From Cyanophora paradoxa (lineage: Eukaryota; Glaucocystophyceae; Cyanophorales; Cyanophoraceae), in the NCBI GenBank assembly GCA_004431415.1, contig QPMI01000072.1, forward strand, positions 50,113-114,112: a stretch of 64,000 nucleotides of DNA. The letters run 5' to 3'. Of the stretch, positions 22,721-35,500 are shown one piece after another; the first letter of the stretch is position 1, and each line of letters starts with the position of its first letter. Below the pieces are notes generated by a model that was not told the DNA's origin, did not search any database, and saw only the letters and a program-made list of their open reading frames with translations. The translations under genes were made by a program, and so were the position numbers.

Positions 22721-23643
22721 ATGGCAGAATCCTCGCAGGTGCGCGCAGAATCCCTGTCTCCTGACGCGTTGCTGATGAGTGTGCAGGAAGGAAGTCCTGA
22801 TGTTGGCCAGAAGGTGGCCGCCCTTGAGAACATTGTTCGCAGCCTGCAGGAGCGGGCCGACGCGGCAGAGAAGCGGGCCGAAGCCGCAGAGAAGCGGGCC
22901 GAGGGCGAAAGACGGCGGGCCGAAGCTGCAGCGAAGCGGGCTCAGGGCGAAAGACAGCGGGCCGAGGCCGCAGAGGAGCGGGCCCAGGGCGAAAGACAGC
23001 GGGCCGAGGGCGAAAGACAGCGGGCCGAGGCCGCAGCGAAAGAGATCGACCGCTTGGCGAAGGTGAGAGTGTGCGCCCCAGCTTCGTCTCGGTTGCGCGT
23101 GCATCTTATCTGCCGATGCAGAACCCCCTCGCCTTCCTCTTCCCTCGAAAATCCGTCCCTGACGAATGCCGGGCTCTCCTGCGCTCTTGACAGGGGCGGC
23201 GTCTTCTGGCCGGCTTGACCCTGATCTGGGGTGTGTGTTCGGTGCTCGTGGGCTACGTCGGCATCGGTGGCCGGGCGATGGGCAGTCTTGGCCCCTCGAA
23301 TTCATCCTCCTTGAATTGTGTAGTTTCCTTCTTCTCTGTTTTCGCGGCACGTAGAACTTGGAGAGGTCTGTTCGACTTCAACCTGCAATCTTGTGTAGAC
23401 CTGGTGACGCTTACAATTTTAGCAATTCTCTTCGGGTTTTCTTTCACGCATTTCGTGGTCGATGAGAAGGCGTTGGCTTTAGCAACAGCGACATCCTTGG
23501 TGATGAACGCAAGGTTGTTACTCCTGTTTGAGATTTTTCTGAGAACCCCCGGGCCAACCTTGCCCACCAACCGCCCAGTTGAGTCCGAACAGCTGCCTCG
23601 GCCTCTGACCGATTCTGTGAGCGTGTTTAATCCAGCAAGGTAG
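22721..23643 (+). CDS. Coiled-coil/two-helix membrane protein, copy 1
   Basis: Two exons, 22721-23062 and 23194-23643, join in phase across a clean GTGAGAG...TTGACAG intron and give 263 residues. The N-terminal half is a long charged coiled coil of near-perfect 7-residue units (AEKRAE, GERQRAE, AAKRAQ) ending KEIDRLAK. The second half starts with a hydrophobic segment (LLAGLTLIWGVCSVLVGYVG). RTWRGLFDF and two more hydrophobic helices follow (VDLVTLTILAILFGFSF, ATSLVMNARLLLLFEIFL). The RTWRGLFDF...VDL...LLLLFEIF arrangement resembles the S4-S6 start of TRP/polycystin-type channels, but pore and later helices are missing, so function is not assigned. Heptad-rich AEKRAE proteins are common expanded families in algae. 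Copy 2 lies 5340 bp downstream. Confidence 0.6.
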
Positions 23644-23819
23644 TAAGCTTGTAAAGTCAATTGCAGACGGTGCGCCCTGCCAGCCCGGCCAGCCCCGGGC
23701 CCCGCTACTCCTCGATTTGGTCGTGGGGCGAGCCGTGCATGCCAACTTTGGGCCAAGATGTACATGTGGCCACATACATGGCCATGGGGGCGTGCACGTG
23801 GGGACAGGGCCCACCTCGG

Positions 23820-26800
23820 TCCCTCCGAGCTCGGCCGCGGCGGCGGCGGCGGGGCCGGCCCACGGGACGGAGGCGGCGAGGGGCGAGTCGCGGAGGAGCG
23901 GCGTCGCGGCGGCGCGGCGGTGGGCCTCGGCGAGGCGCCGCTCGTGCGTGGCGCGCTGCAGGAGGGCCGCCAGGGGCCCCCAGCGCGCCGGCGCGCCCTC
24001 CGCCGCGAGGAGCGCGTCGGCGGCGGGCGGTGGCCGGCGAGGAGGAGCGAGGAGAGGAGCGCCGCCGCCGCGCGGCAGAGCCCGGGCGTCCCCGCCTCGT
24101 CCCGCACCGCCTCCAGGCACTGCGGCCCGCGTCGGCGCGGCCCCGAGAGGCGGGGCGGGGCGGGGCGGCGCGGCGCGCACCACCTCGGTCAGGGGAAGCG
24201 AGTCGAGGGCGGCGCGCAGCTTGGCGGGGGCGGCGGGCCCGCCGGGGACCCACGAAGCCGCCACGTAGTTCGCGACGCACGCGAGCGCCTCCTGCCGCAC
24301 CGCGGCGCACTCGCGCGCGTCCCCGGCGCGGGCCGCGGCGGCGCGGAGCCAGCCCGGGGCCGGGCCCTCCTCCCCGTCCAGCCGGTGCGCGGCGGCGAGC
24401 GCCGGCCAGGCGTCGGGCCAGCGGGCGAGCTGGGCGGCGACGGCGCCGGCCAGGGCCCGCACGCGGGCCTCCCGGTCCGACAGGAACGCGAGCGCGGCGC
24501 CCAGGGCCGCCCCGCCGCACTCCGCGACGAGCGCGCCGGGGCTCCGGAGGCCGCGTCCCGCTCCGGGGCCGCCGCGAGGGCCGCGAGGACCGCCCCCAGC
24601 GCCGCCCGCACGAGGTGCTTGTCGCGGAAGGCGTCCCCGTGGGCCGGCGCGTCCCGCGCCAGCAGCGTCAGCGCCCCGCGCAGCACCGCCGGCGCCGCCG
24701 TCCACCACCGGTCGGCCCGCCAGGCCGCCCCGCCGCCAGAGCCGCCAGCAGCTCGGCCGCGCGCACGCGGGCCGCAGCGGCGGTCGGGGAGGCGGCGGCG
24801 GGGGAGGAGGGCGGCGGCGGCGGCGCCAGGAAGCCGTCCGCGAGGGCGGCGGCGAGCGGCGAGTCGTTGAGCAGGAGGGCGGCGGGGCGGGGCGTCCCGC
24901 GGGCGCCGGATTTGCAAGCAGCCTTCGGAGGAAGACGAGCGCCGCCAGCTGGAGCCGCTCGCGCGCGGCGTGCGCGGCCGAGGCGGCCGCCAGGCGCGCC
25001 CGCGCCGACTCGTGAGCCGGCGAGGCGGCGGGGAGGGGCCGGCCCGGCGCCAGCAGCGGGACCAGCGTGTCGCACGCCGCGGAGAGGATGAGCCGGGCCT
25101 TGGAGGCAGGCAGGCCGGCCGCCGGGTCGCAGAGGGTCCCCAGAACGCGAAGCAGGGCGGCCAAGAGCTCTCGTCGGCCGGCGTGCTCGGCGCCACGCTC
25201 AGGAAGCTGCGGGCCGGTCAGCGGCTCCGCCGCGGGGCGCACGGCGCGAAAGGCGCACCGGCGGAAGGCGTCGGCCACGTCGCGGCGGCGAAGGCGCGGG
25301 CGGCGGCGGGGTCGGCCTCGCAGAGGGCCCGAGGCGTCCCAGCGCCGCCGCGCAGTCGGCGTGCGCCGCGGCGCCGGCGGCCGCGTCCAGCGCCGCGCGG
25401 ACGGCCGACGGCGGGTGCAGGCGCGCCATGGCCAGGGTCCCGTCCCGCTCCTCGGGCGTGAGAGCCCCCGCGACGGCCTCGCCGGCCGCCGCCGCCGCCG
25501 CCGCCGATCTGAGGGCGCCGGAAAGGCCCCCGACCCGCTCCAGGTGCCAGGCCGCCGCGAGGGCGCGCGCGAGGCGCGGGCTCGCGGGGGGTACGGCGCC
25601 CTCCGCGGGGCCCCGCAGCGCGCAGGGCCGCACGGCAAACGCGAATCGGAAGGCCGCCGCGAGGGGCGCCGGGAGGGGCAGGCCGGCCCAGGGCCCCGGG
25701 GCGTCGGACCCCTCCAGGGCCTCCCGGGCGAAGAGGGCGGGGGTACGGCATCCGCGGGCCCTCGCCTCTTCGTCGTCCGAGAAGAGGGCCCACGCCAGGG
25801 CGGCCGAGGCCTCGCGCCGTACCCCCGTGTGCGGGTGGAACACGTCTACGGAGGAAAGCCGGTTAAACAAGGCAGGAAAGGGGACAGGGAAGAGGAGCGC
25901 ACATGGTACGAGGGCACGAAGGGACTCGTGCTCGTCTCTGAGGGTACGGCGTACCCCCGGGAGGAGCCGGCACAGCGAGGAAAGGACCGAGGCTGCGGGG
26001 CCCTCGGCGCCGGCCCGATCGCCGCCCCGCGCGGCCGCGGCCGCCTCACGCTGCGATCAGAGCATAAGCGGGGATATGTAGGAAGGGATAGCACAGAGAA
26101 GAGGGAACGGGCGCACGAGGTCAGCGAGGGCCGAGCGGAAGAGAGACTCGTCCGCAAAGGCGGCGCTGAAGCGCGGGTCTGCGGGCGGGGTGTGTGAGCG
26201 AGCGAGAGGGGTACATAGACGCCGGCGGGGGCGGGCGTACCGCGTAGGGCGAGCGCGAGCTGCTCGGCGGCCGCGCGGCGCAGCTCGGGATCGAGGGCCG
26301 CCCCCTGGTAGATCCGCTGGAGCTTAGCAAACTCGGAAGCCTGGAACGAGCCCGCCGGCCCGCGCGCCGCCGGTCCCTCGTCGAACTCGTCGCCGGGGGC
26401 GTCCGCGTCGAGAAGAGAGCCGAACGGATCCCTCAGGCGCCGCCCTAGCCGCACGCGGTCCTGTGCGGGCACAGGGTCGGAAACGCGGGGCTGGCCGGGG
26501 GGGGGGGGGGGGGGGGGGGGAGGGGGGGGGGGAGGGGGGGGGAGGGGGGGGGAGGGGCGGCGGGAGCGCACGTGGCCGTCCAGAGCGTCGAGGAAGTCAA
26601 GGGCCGCCGGCTCGGCGAGCCGCAGCGCCTCGGCCGCCTCCCGCCGGGCCCTGCCGCGGGGAATGGGAACACGGAACAGGGGAAGGGTGGAGGGGCGGGG
26701 CGCTCGCACCACTCGGCGCCGGAGAAGAGCGCGCGCATGAGGTGGCGGAGCCGATCCGGGGCGGAGAGGCGCTGCTCCAGGGCGCGCGCGAGGCGCCCGA

Positions 26801-27510
26801 AGGGTCCCGGCAGCGCAGCGCGGTTCTCGAAACCGTCGTCCTCCGCCGCCTCTCCCGCAGCGCGGGCCAGGATCCAGGCGTCAAGCGGGCCCAGCGCCGC
26901 GGCCAGGCGGCCCGCCCCGTCGAGCCGCTCGGCGGCCGCGAGGACGAGTGCGGAGGCGGCGGCGGCGGCGGCCGGCTCCAGATCGTCGAGGCCGCGGGAG
27001 AGGAGGTGAAAGAGCAGATCGCCCCCCAGGGCCACCTCCCAGAGGCCCGGCGGCGCCGGCCCATCCAGCAGCGCGTTTCGCAGGCGCCCGTAGGCCGCGG
27101 CCCGCACGCGCCCGTGCGGGAAGGACAGAGCTGCAAGGACCGCCTCCGCGGCCGCCGCCGGGTCATCCCGCTGCGCCTCGCCGGCGGCCCGCAGGAGCGC
27201 GTCCAGGACGGGTACCGCCCTCTCCGGCTGGTACTGGAGGCCGTGCAGCCACTCGCGGGCCCGCGCGATGGGCGCGCGCTGCGGTCCCTCGTCCAACGCC
27301 GCGGATTCGCGGGCCGCCGCCAGGACGCGCCGGCCGTACTCCATCTCCTGCAGTGCGCGTTGGGCACAGCTAGCTGCACGTAGGGCGGAGCAGGAGGCGG
27401 CAGCGCACGTCGACCGAGGCCGGGCCGAGGCGGCGGAGGACCAGGAGGAGCGCGTCATGCAGCTGAGGGCGGGCCGCCCCAACGTACTCGTCTGCCGGCG
27501 CTTCGGTCCT
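23820..27510 (-). pseudogene. Rotatin-derived fragment, copy 2, lacking both ends
   Basis: Colinear with the middle of rotatin. 25918-27510 parallels 33838-35362 and keeps PQRAPIARAREWLHGLQYQP-type sequence (QEMEYGRRVLAAARESAALD). 23820-25870 parallels 31760-33770 with FHPHTGVRREASAALAWALF and ARLILSAACDTLVPLLAPG in shifted frames. Many one-base indels break the reading frame in 24-25.2 kb. A G-rich tract expands one intron at 26497-26558. It has no rotatin start or end and joins unrelated sequence at both borders, so it is a partial pseudogene copy. Confidence 0.7.
26497..26558 (+). repeat. Poly-G tract in a pseudogene intron
   Basis: About 62 bases of G interrupted by a few A and no C. The matching place in intact rotatin (near 34400) has only short G runs. 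Confidence 0.85.
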
Positions 27511-28060
27511 CGTTGCGCGATGAGATCCAGCGGGCGACGGGCGATGACAGTGGGCGGATGACGCCGTATCGATCGTAGAAGGGTCCGGACGCCGCCACGC
27601 CGTCGGCAGGGGCCGCCGGGCGGCCTGCAGCTGCTCAGACGCCCGACAGCCATCGCCGGCGCCGCCGCCAACATGCAGAGGCGCCGGCTCAGGCACGGCG
27701 GGCTGGGCCGCCTGGGCGCTTCGCTGGGCGCTTGCCTGATCGACGTACAAAAGACTACCAGAGGTAAGGACGCAGAAATGCGGCCAATAAGAACGATCAA
27801 CGTCTGACGTTACCCATGACGAGCTCGAGCGAGGCCTCGCCAGGTGCTAGGTGCTTTGTGTATGTACCCCAAGCCAGTTATCTTTACATTGTACCCGCCT
27901 GCGGTTCTCCCACAGCTGTCCTTTTGCTTGCGCTCCGCCGCTGTCATCATTTCCCGCCAACTGCAAATTGGGCTGACAAGTAAACAGGAGCGTCCACCAG
28001 ATAGCCGACGCTTCCGAAAAGTAGCTCCTCGTATTCGAAGTTGGGCGCAGTTCTCAGAAT

Positions 28061-29287
28061 ATGGCAGAATCCTCGCAGGTGCGCGCAGAATCCCTGTCTC
28101 CTGACACGTTGCTGATGAGTGTGCAGGAAGGAAGTCCTGATGTTGGCCAGAAGGTGGCCGCCCTTGAGAACATTGTTCGCAGCCTGCAGGAGCGGGCCGA
28201 CGCGGCAGAGAAGCGGGCCGAGGGCGAAAGACAGCGGGCCGAAGCCGCAGAGAAGCGGGCCGAGGGCGAAAGACGGCGGGCCGAAGCTGCAGCGAAGCGG
28301 GCTCAGGGCGAAAGACAGCGGGCCGAGGCCGCAGAGGAGCGGGCCCAGGGCGAAAGACAGCGGGCCGAGGCCGCAGCGAAAGAGATCGACCGCTTGGCGA
28401 AGGTGAGAGTGTGCGCCCCAGCTTCGTCTCGGTTGCGCGTGCATCTTATCTGCCGATGCAGAACCCCCTCGCCTTCCTCTTCCCTCGAAAATCCGTCCCT
28501 GACGAATGCCGGGCTCTCCTGCGCTCTTGACAGGGGCGGCGTCAGGCCGGGAGCTGGCCCCGCCGCCGCCTGTGCGCCCTACCCCTCCCCTTGCCGCCGC
28601 ACCCCTCTGACAGCCCGCCCCCCCGCAGACCGCGATCTCTGCTCCCTCTCCCAGCAGGTGGTGCGCCGTACCCCCTCTCACATCTCGTACCCCCGCCCAC
28701 GCCGCCGCAGCTGCTTGGGGCGCGCATGGCGGCGGCCGACCTGGCGCTCCTACGGCCCCTCTCCGCCGCCGCCGAGCGCCCGAGGGCCCTCCTTGCGGGG
28801 CGCCGCGGTGCGGCGCCGAGCGCCGCCGCCCTCGCCACTGCCGCGCGGGAGGCGGCCGCGGCGCCCCGGCGCAGGCTGCGCTGCTCCGCGCCCTCCTCCC
28901 TGTCAGCCGGCGGGCGCGGCGGACGGGGCGGAGGCGCGGCGGGCGGCCGCGCGGCTCGTCGGGCGGGGCGGATCCGGGAGGCACGGCGGGTGGCGGCGCG
29001 GCGCGCAGGGCATATTGTCTCATTCGAAATCCCCGCAGGGGGGGGGGGGGTCTTCTGGCTGGCTTGACCCTGATCTGGGGTGTGCGCACAGAGCTCGTAG
29101 GCTATGTCGGCATCGGTGGTCGGGAGATGGGCAGTCTTGGCCCCTCGAATTCCTCCTCATTGAATTGTGTCGTTTCCTTCTTCTCTGTTTTCGCGGCACG
29201 TAGAACTTGGAGAGGTCTGTTCGACTTCAACCTGCAATCTACTGTAGACCTGGTGATACTTGCAGTGATTGCAATTCTCTTCGGTTA
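28061..29287 (+). pseudogene. Coiled-coil/membrane gene, copy 2, interrupted
   Basis: Exon 1 (28061-28402) is intact and nearly identical to copy 1, with a slightly different order of AEKRAEGERQRA units. Where copy 1 has the exon-2 acceptor, copy 2 carries ~500 bp of foreign GC-rich DNA. Exon-2 sequence resumes at about 29051, and its frame (LIWGVRTELVGYVGIGG) can no longer be reached in phase from the nearest acceptor (29037-29038), because the G tract shifts it. The copy also stops early at ...VIAILFG (29287), losing the last membrane helix and tail. It is probably inactive. Confidence 0.65.
28544..29050 (+). other. Foreign insertion with its own exon-intron structure
   Basis: Absent from copy 1. 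It contains CCCGCAG|ACCGCGATC...CAG|GTGGTGCGCC and CGCCGCAG|CTGCTTGGG, then an open stretch coding MAAADLALLRPLSAAAERPR and an Ala/Arg-rich tail. It ends in a 12-G tract. No terminal repeats were found, so this looks like captured gene sequence rather than a transposon. Confidence 0.5.
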
Positions 29288-29537
29288 ACACTTGCAATGA
29301 TCATGATAGCAAATGCACACTGTTCCCACGAGGGGGCAGGCGCGTTAGCTCGTAAGGCTCCGAGGCTCACGTTCACGTGCGGACGAGAGGGGGTCGCGGG
29401 TGCACTTGCCGCGCCGCTGCGAGGGACGACGTCACGCTCGAAGGCCGGAGATCAATTGCACATGCCGCAGTGCACGACCTAGAGAACCCGCCAAATCTAA
29501 CTGAACGCAGCGACCGGCCGCCGCCCCGCGCCTGGGC

Positions 29538-32500
29538 TCAGGCGGCGGCGGCGGAGCGGGCGTCGAGCAGGTCGATGAGCACCGAAACGCTCTCCAGCGC
29601 CGCCGCCGCCGCCGCCTCCTCCTCCTCCTCCGCCCCCTCGCCGCCCCCGCGCCGCCCCCCGCGGGCATCGCGCAGCAGCGCCCGCCCCTCCCCGCCGGCC
29701 CCCTCCCCGCCCTCCTCCTCCTCCTCCTCCTCCTCCTCGCGCAGGGCGGCGGCGGCGGGCCGCTGCGACAGCTCCGCCTCGAGGGCGAGGAGGGTCCGCC
29801 CCACGCCGGCGCCCTTCAGCGCCACCTTCACCTGAGTGGATAAGACGGGTGAGACGCCGCTCGGAGCTTCAGATCTGAGGCGGGGCGGGCGGGGCCCGGG
29901 CGTGCCTTCTGGTTGTTGTAGACAAGGGCCCAGAGGGCACCGGCCGCGAGGGCGCAGAGGCGCGCGCTGCCGCCCCGCACCATCGCCAGCAGCCGCGGCA
30001 GCGCCATCTCTGAGGGGGGGTAGAGGAAGAAGAAGTCAGAAGAGGTGGGGATGGGGTGGGGGGGAAGGAACGAGGGAGGGGTACGGGCCGGGGGCGAGGA
30101 TGTGGGGCTTGGCCTCCTGAAGGAACGCGAGGTTGCGGAGCAGGAGGGCGGCCCCCGCCCGCAGCGCGAGCCGCAGCGCCGCCGGCGCCCCGCGCCGCTC
30201 CTCCAGCAGCTCCACCGCGTGCCCCACCAGCCCTGCGGGGGGAGAGGGGTACGCCGTCAGCGGGGCGAACGAAGCGGGGGGGGGGGGCGGGGCTTGGGGT
30301 ACCCGGGGTGCGGACGATGGCGAGCTGGCCCTCGTGGGAGAAGGCTAAGTTGCCGAGGAAGTGGAGGAGGGCCGCCTGCCTCGCGGCGGCCGCCGGCACG
30401 CCCTCCCCGCCCCCCGCCGCCACCGACGAGGCCGAGAGCGACTCCGGAGGGGCGCCGGGGGCGCCGGGGCGGCGGCGGCGGCGGCGACGCGGGGGGCGCG
30501 CTCGCGGGCGAGGCGGTCGAGGGCGGCGGCGCAGTCGGCGAGGAAGGCCGTGCGCGCGAGGGCGGCGCGGAACTCGGGCACGAGGGCCATCGAGGCGAGC
30601 GCCGCGAAGGCCGCCCGGTGCGCCGCCACGCCGAGCCGCGCCCGCCCGCGAGCTGCAGCAGCAGCGCCGCCGCCGAGGGCGCCGCCGGGCTCGGCCGCGC
30701 CGCCGACGCGGAGGAGTGGAGCAGCAGCGCCCGCGTCGCCTCGGGGCAGCGCGCCGCGAGGTTCGCCACCAGGCCCAGCAGCTCCACCTGGGGGGTGGAG
30801 TCGGATCAGATCGGTCGCTCAGATCAGATCAGATCAGATCAGATCTGAGCGGACCTGGAGGGCCTCGCCCTCGCGGGCGGCGAGGGGCCAGAGCCGCTCG
30901 AGCAGCGCGGAGACGCGGAGGGCGAGGAGGGCGGCCTTGGCCTCCTGGGAGCCGGCCGCGAGGTTCTTGAGGAGGGCGAGCGAGAGCACGAGCTCCGCGA
31001 CGGCCGCCCCGTGCCGCAGCGCCCCCTCGCCGCCCCACTCGCCGCCCCCGCCGCCCCCGCCGGGGCCCAGCGACGAGGCCACCGCGTGCGCCTCCTCGGC
31101 CGCCGCGATGAGCGCGGCCGGCAGGCCCGCCTCGAGCGCCGCCCGCGTGCCCGTGCGCGAGGCCGCCAGCACGTTCACCAGCGCCCCCGCGATGGCGGCG
31201 CGGGTGCGGAGCTGCCCGCGGTCCGGAGCCGCCCCGTCCAGCGCGCTCCGCGACGCCCCGTAGAGCCGCACCAGCCGCCCCGAGAGCCGCGCGCCAAGCT
31301 CCCCGCCGCCTCTGCCGCCGCCCCGCCGCCGCCCCCGCCCGCGCTCTCGGACGACGGCTGAGGCCGGGGCCGAGGCTCCGCCTCCTCGGCCTCCTTTCCG
31401 TCGAGGACGCGGCGCATGGCCGCGTCGGCCCCGGCGGTGAGCGTCGCGACGAGCTGGCAGGCCGCCAGCTGCGCCCGCGGGTCGCGCCCCTCCAGAGCCG
31501 CGCAGGCCCCGCGGAGCAGCGCGGGGGCCGCCGCCGGGCCGGCCTCGGCGAGGGCGGCGCCGGCCTCCGGGCAGCGGTGGAGCAGGTTCCCGACGAGGGC
31601 CGCCAGCGGCGCGCGCGCCTCGGCCCCGCACGCGGCCTCGCCCAGCGCCCCCGCCGCGCTCGCCAGCAGCGGCGTCCGCTGCGCCACCGCCGCCCGCAGC
31701 GCCGCCCGCCCCGCCGGAGCGCCTCGTCCGCCAGCGCCGCCAGCGCCGCGCGGAGCCCGCCGAGCTCGGCCGCGGCGGCGGCGGCGGGGCCGGCCCACGG
31801 GACGGAGGCGGCGAGGGGCGAGTCGCGGAGGAGCGGCGTCGCGGCGGCGCGGCGGTGGGCCTCGGCGAGGCGCCGCTCGTGCGTGGCGCGCTGCAGGAGG
31901 GCCGCCAGGGGCCCCAGCGCGCCGGCGCGCCCTCCGCCGCGAGGAGCGCGTCGGCGGCGGGGCGGTGGCCGGCGAGGAGGAGCGAGGAGAGGAGCGCCGC
32001 CGCCGCGCGGCAGAGCCCGGGCGTCCCCGCCTCGTCCCGCACCGCCTCCAGGCACTGCGGCCCGCGTCGGCGCGGCCCCGAGAGGCGGGGCGGGGCGGGG
32101 CGGCGCGGCGCGCACCACCTCGGTCAGGGAAGCGAGTCGAGGGCGGCGCGCAGCTCGGCGGGGCGGCGGGCCCGCCGGGGACCCACGAGGCCGCCACGTA
32201 GTTCGCGACGCACGCGAGCGCCTCCTGCCGCACCGCGGCGCACTCGCGCGCGTCCCCGGCGCGGGCCGCCGCGGCGCGGAGCCAGCCCGGGGCCGGACCC
32301 TCCTCCCCGTCGGGCCGGTGCGCGGCGGCGAGCGCCGGCCAGGCGTCGGGCCAGCGGGCGAGCTGGGCGGCGACGGCGCCGGCCAGGGCCCGCACGCGGG
32401 CCTCGCGGTCCGACAGGAACGCGAGCGCGGCGCCCAGGGCCGCCCCGCCGCACTCCGCGACGAGCGCGCCTGGGCTCCGGGAGGCCGCGTCCCGCTCCGG

Positions 32501-35500
32501 GGCCGCCGCGAGGGCCGCCAGGACCGCCCCAGCGCCGCCCGCACGAGGTGCTTGTCGCGGAAGGCGTCCCCGTGGGCCGGCGCGTCCCGCGCCAGCAGCG
32601 TCAGCGCCCCGCGCAGCACCGCCGGCGCCGCCGTCCACCACCGGTCGGCGCGCCAGGCCGCCCCCGCCGCCAGAGCCGCCAGCAGCTCGGCTGCGCGCAC
32701 GCGGGCCGCGGCGGCGGTCGGGGAGGCGGCGGCGGGGCGGAGGGCGGCGGCGGCGGGGCCAGGAAGCCGTCCGCGAGGGCAGCGGCGAGCGGCGAGTCGT
32801 TGAGCAGGAGGGCGGCGGGGCGGGGCGTCCCGCGGGCGCCGGGGTCGCAAGCAGCCTTCGAAGGAAGACGAGGGCCGCCAGCTGGAGCCGCTCGCGCGCG
32901 GCGTGCGCGGCCGAGGCGGCCGCCAGGCGCGCCCGCGCCGACTCGTGGGCCGGCGAGGCGGCGGGGAGGGGCCGGCCCGGCGCCAGCAGCGGGACCAGCG
33001 TGTCGCACGCCGCAGAGAGAATGAGCCGGGCCTTGGAGGCCGGCAGGCCGGCCGCCGGGTCGCAAAGGCTCCACAGAACGCGAAGCAGGGCGGCCAAGAG
33101 CTCCTCGTCGGCCGGCGTGCTCGGTGCCACGCTCAGGAAGCTGCGGGCCGGTCAGCGGCCGAGCGGCGGGGCGCACGGCACGAAAGGCGAACCGGCGGAA
33201 GGCGTCGGGCCACGACGCGGCGGCGAAGGCGCGGGCGGCGGCGGGGTCGGCCTCGCAGAGGGCCCGAGGCGCCCCAGCGCCGCCGCGCAGTCGGCGTGCG
33301 CCGCGGCGCCGGCGGCCGCGTCCAGCGCCGTGCGGACGGCCGAGGGCGGGTGCAGGCGCGCCATGGCCAGGGTCCCGTCCCGCTCCTCGGGCGTGAGGGC
33401 CCCGCGACGGCCTCGCCGGCCGCCGCCGCCGCCGATCGGAGGGCGCCGGGAAGGCCCCGACCCGCTCCAGGTGCCAGGCCGCCGCGAGGGAGCGCGCGAG
33501 GCGCGGGCTCGCGGGGGGTACGGCGCCCTCCGCGGGGCCCCGCAGCGCACACGGCCGCACGGCGAAGGCGAATCGGAAGGCCGCCGCGAGGGGCGCCGGG
33601 AGGGGCGGGCCGGCCCAGGGCCCCGGGGCGTCGGACCCCTCCAGGGCCTCCCGGGCGAAGAGGGCGGGGGTACGGCATCCGCGGGCCCTCGCCTCCTCGT
33701 CATCCGAGAAGAGGGCCCACGCCAGGGCGGCCGAGGCCTCGCGCCGTACCCCCGTGTGCGGGTGGAACACGTCTACGGAGGAAAGCCGGTTAAAAAAGGC
33801 AGGAAAGGGGACAGGGGAGAGGCGCGCACAGGGTACGAGGGCACGAAGGGACTCGGGCTCGTCTCTGAGGGTACGGCGTACCCCCGGGAGAAGCCGGCAC
33901 AGCGAGGAAAGGACCGAGGCTGCGGGGCCCTCGGCGCCGGCCCGATCGCCGCCCCGCGCGGCCGCGGCCGCCTCACGCTGCGATCAGAGCATAAGCAGGG
34001 GTAGTGGGAAGCAGGGAGTGGGCACGAGCGCACGAGGTCAGCGAGGGCCGAGCGGAAGAGAGACTCGTCCGCAAAGGCGGCGCTGAAGCGCGGGTCTGCG
34101 GGCGGGGAGCGTGAGCGAGCGAGAGGGGTACATAGACGCCGGCGGGGGCGGGCGTACCGCGTAGGGCGAGCGCGAGCTGCTCGGCGGCCGCGCGGCGCAG
34201 CTCGGGATCGAGGGCCGCCCCCTGGTAGATCCGCTGGAGCTTGGCGAACTCGGAAGCCTGGAACGAGCCCGCCGGCCCGCGCGACGCCGGTCCCTCGTCG
34301 AACTCGTCGCCGGGGGCGTCCGCGTCGAGAAGAGAGCCGAAGGGGTCCCTCAGGCGCCGCCCCAGCCGCACGCGGTCCTGTGGGGGTACAGGATCAAAAA
34401 CGCGGGGCGGGAGGGGGGTACGGGAGCGCACGTGGCCGTCCAGAGCGTCGAGGAAGTCGAGGGCCGCCGGCTCCGCGAGCCGCAGCGCTTCTGCCGCCTC
34501 CCGCCGGGCCCTGCCGCAAGGAATGGGTATACAGAACAGGAACGATAGGGTGGAGATGCGGGGCGCTCGCACCACTCGGCGCCGGAGAAGAGCGCGCGGA
34601 TGAGATGGCGGAGCCGGTCCGGGGCGGAGAGGCGCTGCTCCAGGGCGCGCGCGAGGCGCCCGAAAGGTCCCGGCAGCGCCGCGCGGTTCTCGAAGCCGTC
34701 GTCCTCCGCCGCCTCTCCCGCGGCGCGGGCCAGGATCCAGGCGTCAAGCGGGCCGAGTGCCGCGGCCAGGCAACCCGCCCCGTCGAGCCGCTCGGCGGCC
34801 GCGAGGACGAGTGCGGAGGCGGCGGAGGCGGCGGCCGGCTCCAGATCGTCGAGGCCGCGGGAGAGGAGGTGGAAGAGCAGATCGCCCCCCAGGGCCACCT
34901 CCCAGAGGCCCAACGGCGCCGGCCCATCCAGCAGCGCGTTTCGCAGGCGCCCGTAGGCCGCGGCCCGCACGCGCCCGTGCGGGAAGGACAGAGCTGCAAG
35001 GACCGCCTCCGCGGCCGCCGCCGGGTCGTCCCGCTGCGCCTCGCCGGCGGCCCGCAGGAGCGCGTCCAGGACGGGTACCGCCCGCTCCGGCTGGTACTGG
35101 AGGCCGTGCAGCCACTCGCGGGCCCGCGCGATGGGCGCGCGCTGCGGTCCCTCGTCCAACGCCGCGGACTCGCGGGCCGCCGCCAGGACGCGCCGGCCGT
35201 ACTCCATCTCCTGCGGTGCGCGTTTGGCACAGCGGGGCGGAGCAGGAGGCCGCGGCGCACGTCGACCGAGGCCGGGTCGAGCCTGCGGAGGACCGGGAGG
35301 AGCGCGCCGCGCAGCTGAGGCCTGGCCGCCCCCACGTACTCGTCTGCCGGCGGGCGCCCGCGTAAGGCCGACGCGGAGCGGAGAAAGCGAGCGAGCGGAC
35401 CGAGGGCTAGAGCCGAGTAGAGGCGCAGCAGGTCGCCCGGCGCCGCCTCGGTCTGCCAGCGCTCCGGGACGGCCGAGAGCAGGTCCAGCGTCCAGTGGAC

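Larger units (their letters stand above)
20586..29290. repeat. Tandem segmental duplication, ~5.34-kb offset
   Basis: Unit 1 (about 20586-23400) and unit 2 (about 25926-29287) match at an offset of 5340 bp. Each holds a rotatin fragment followed by the coiled-coil/membrane gene. Between them, 23820-25870 matches rotatin 31760-33770, and it runs straight on into the rotatin fragment of unit 2, as in intact rotatin. The likely history is a copy of mid-rotatin that was then duplicated in tandem with the coiled-coil gene. Confidence 0.8.

Noticed and set aside
22522-22764. Possible upstream coding exon of the coiled-coil gene (MYPKPVIFTLYPPAV...)
   Set aside because: It ends before the coiled-coil start without a phase-compatible donor. 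The ATG at 22721 gives a complete exon with an intact heptad series.
23661-25091. Long plus-strand Arg-rich open frame
   Set aside because: It is the shadow of rotatin-derived sequence on the minus strand, and high GC keeps opposing frames open.
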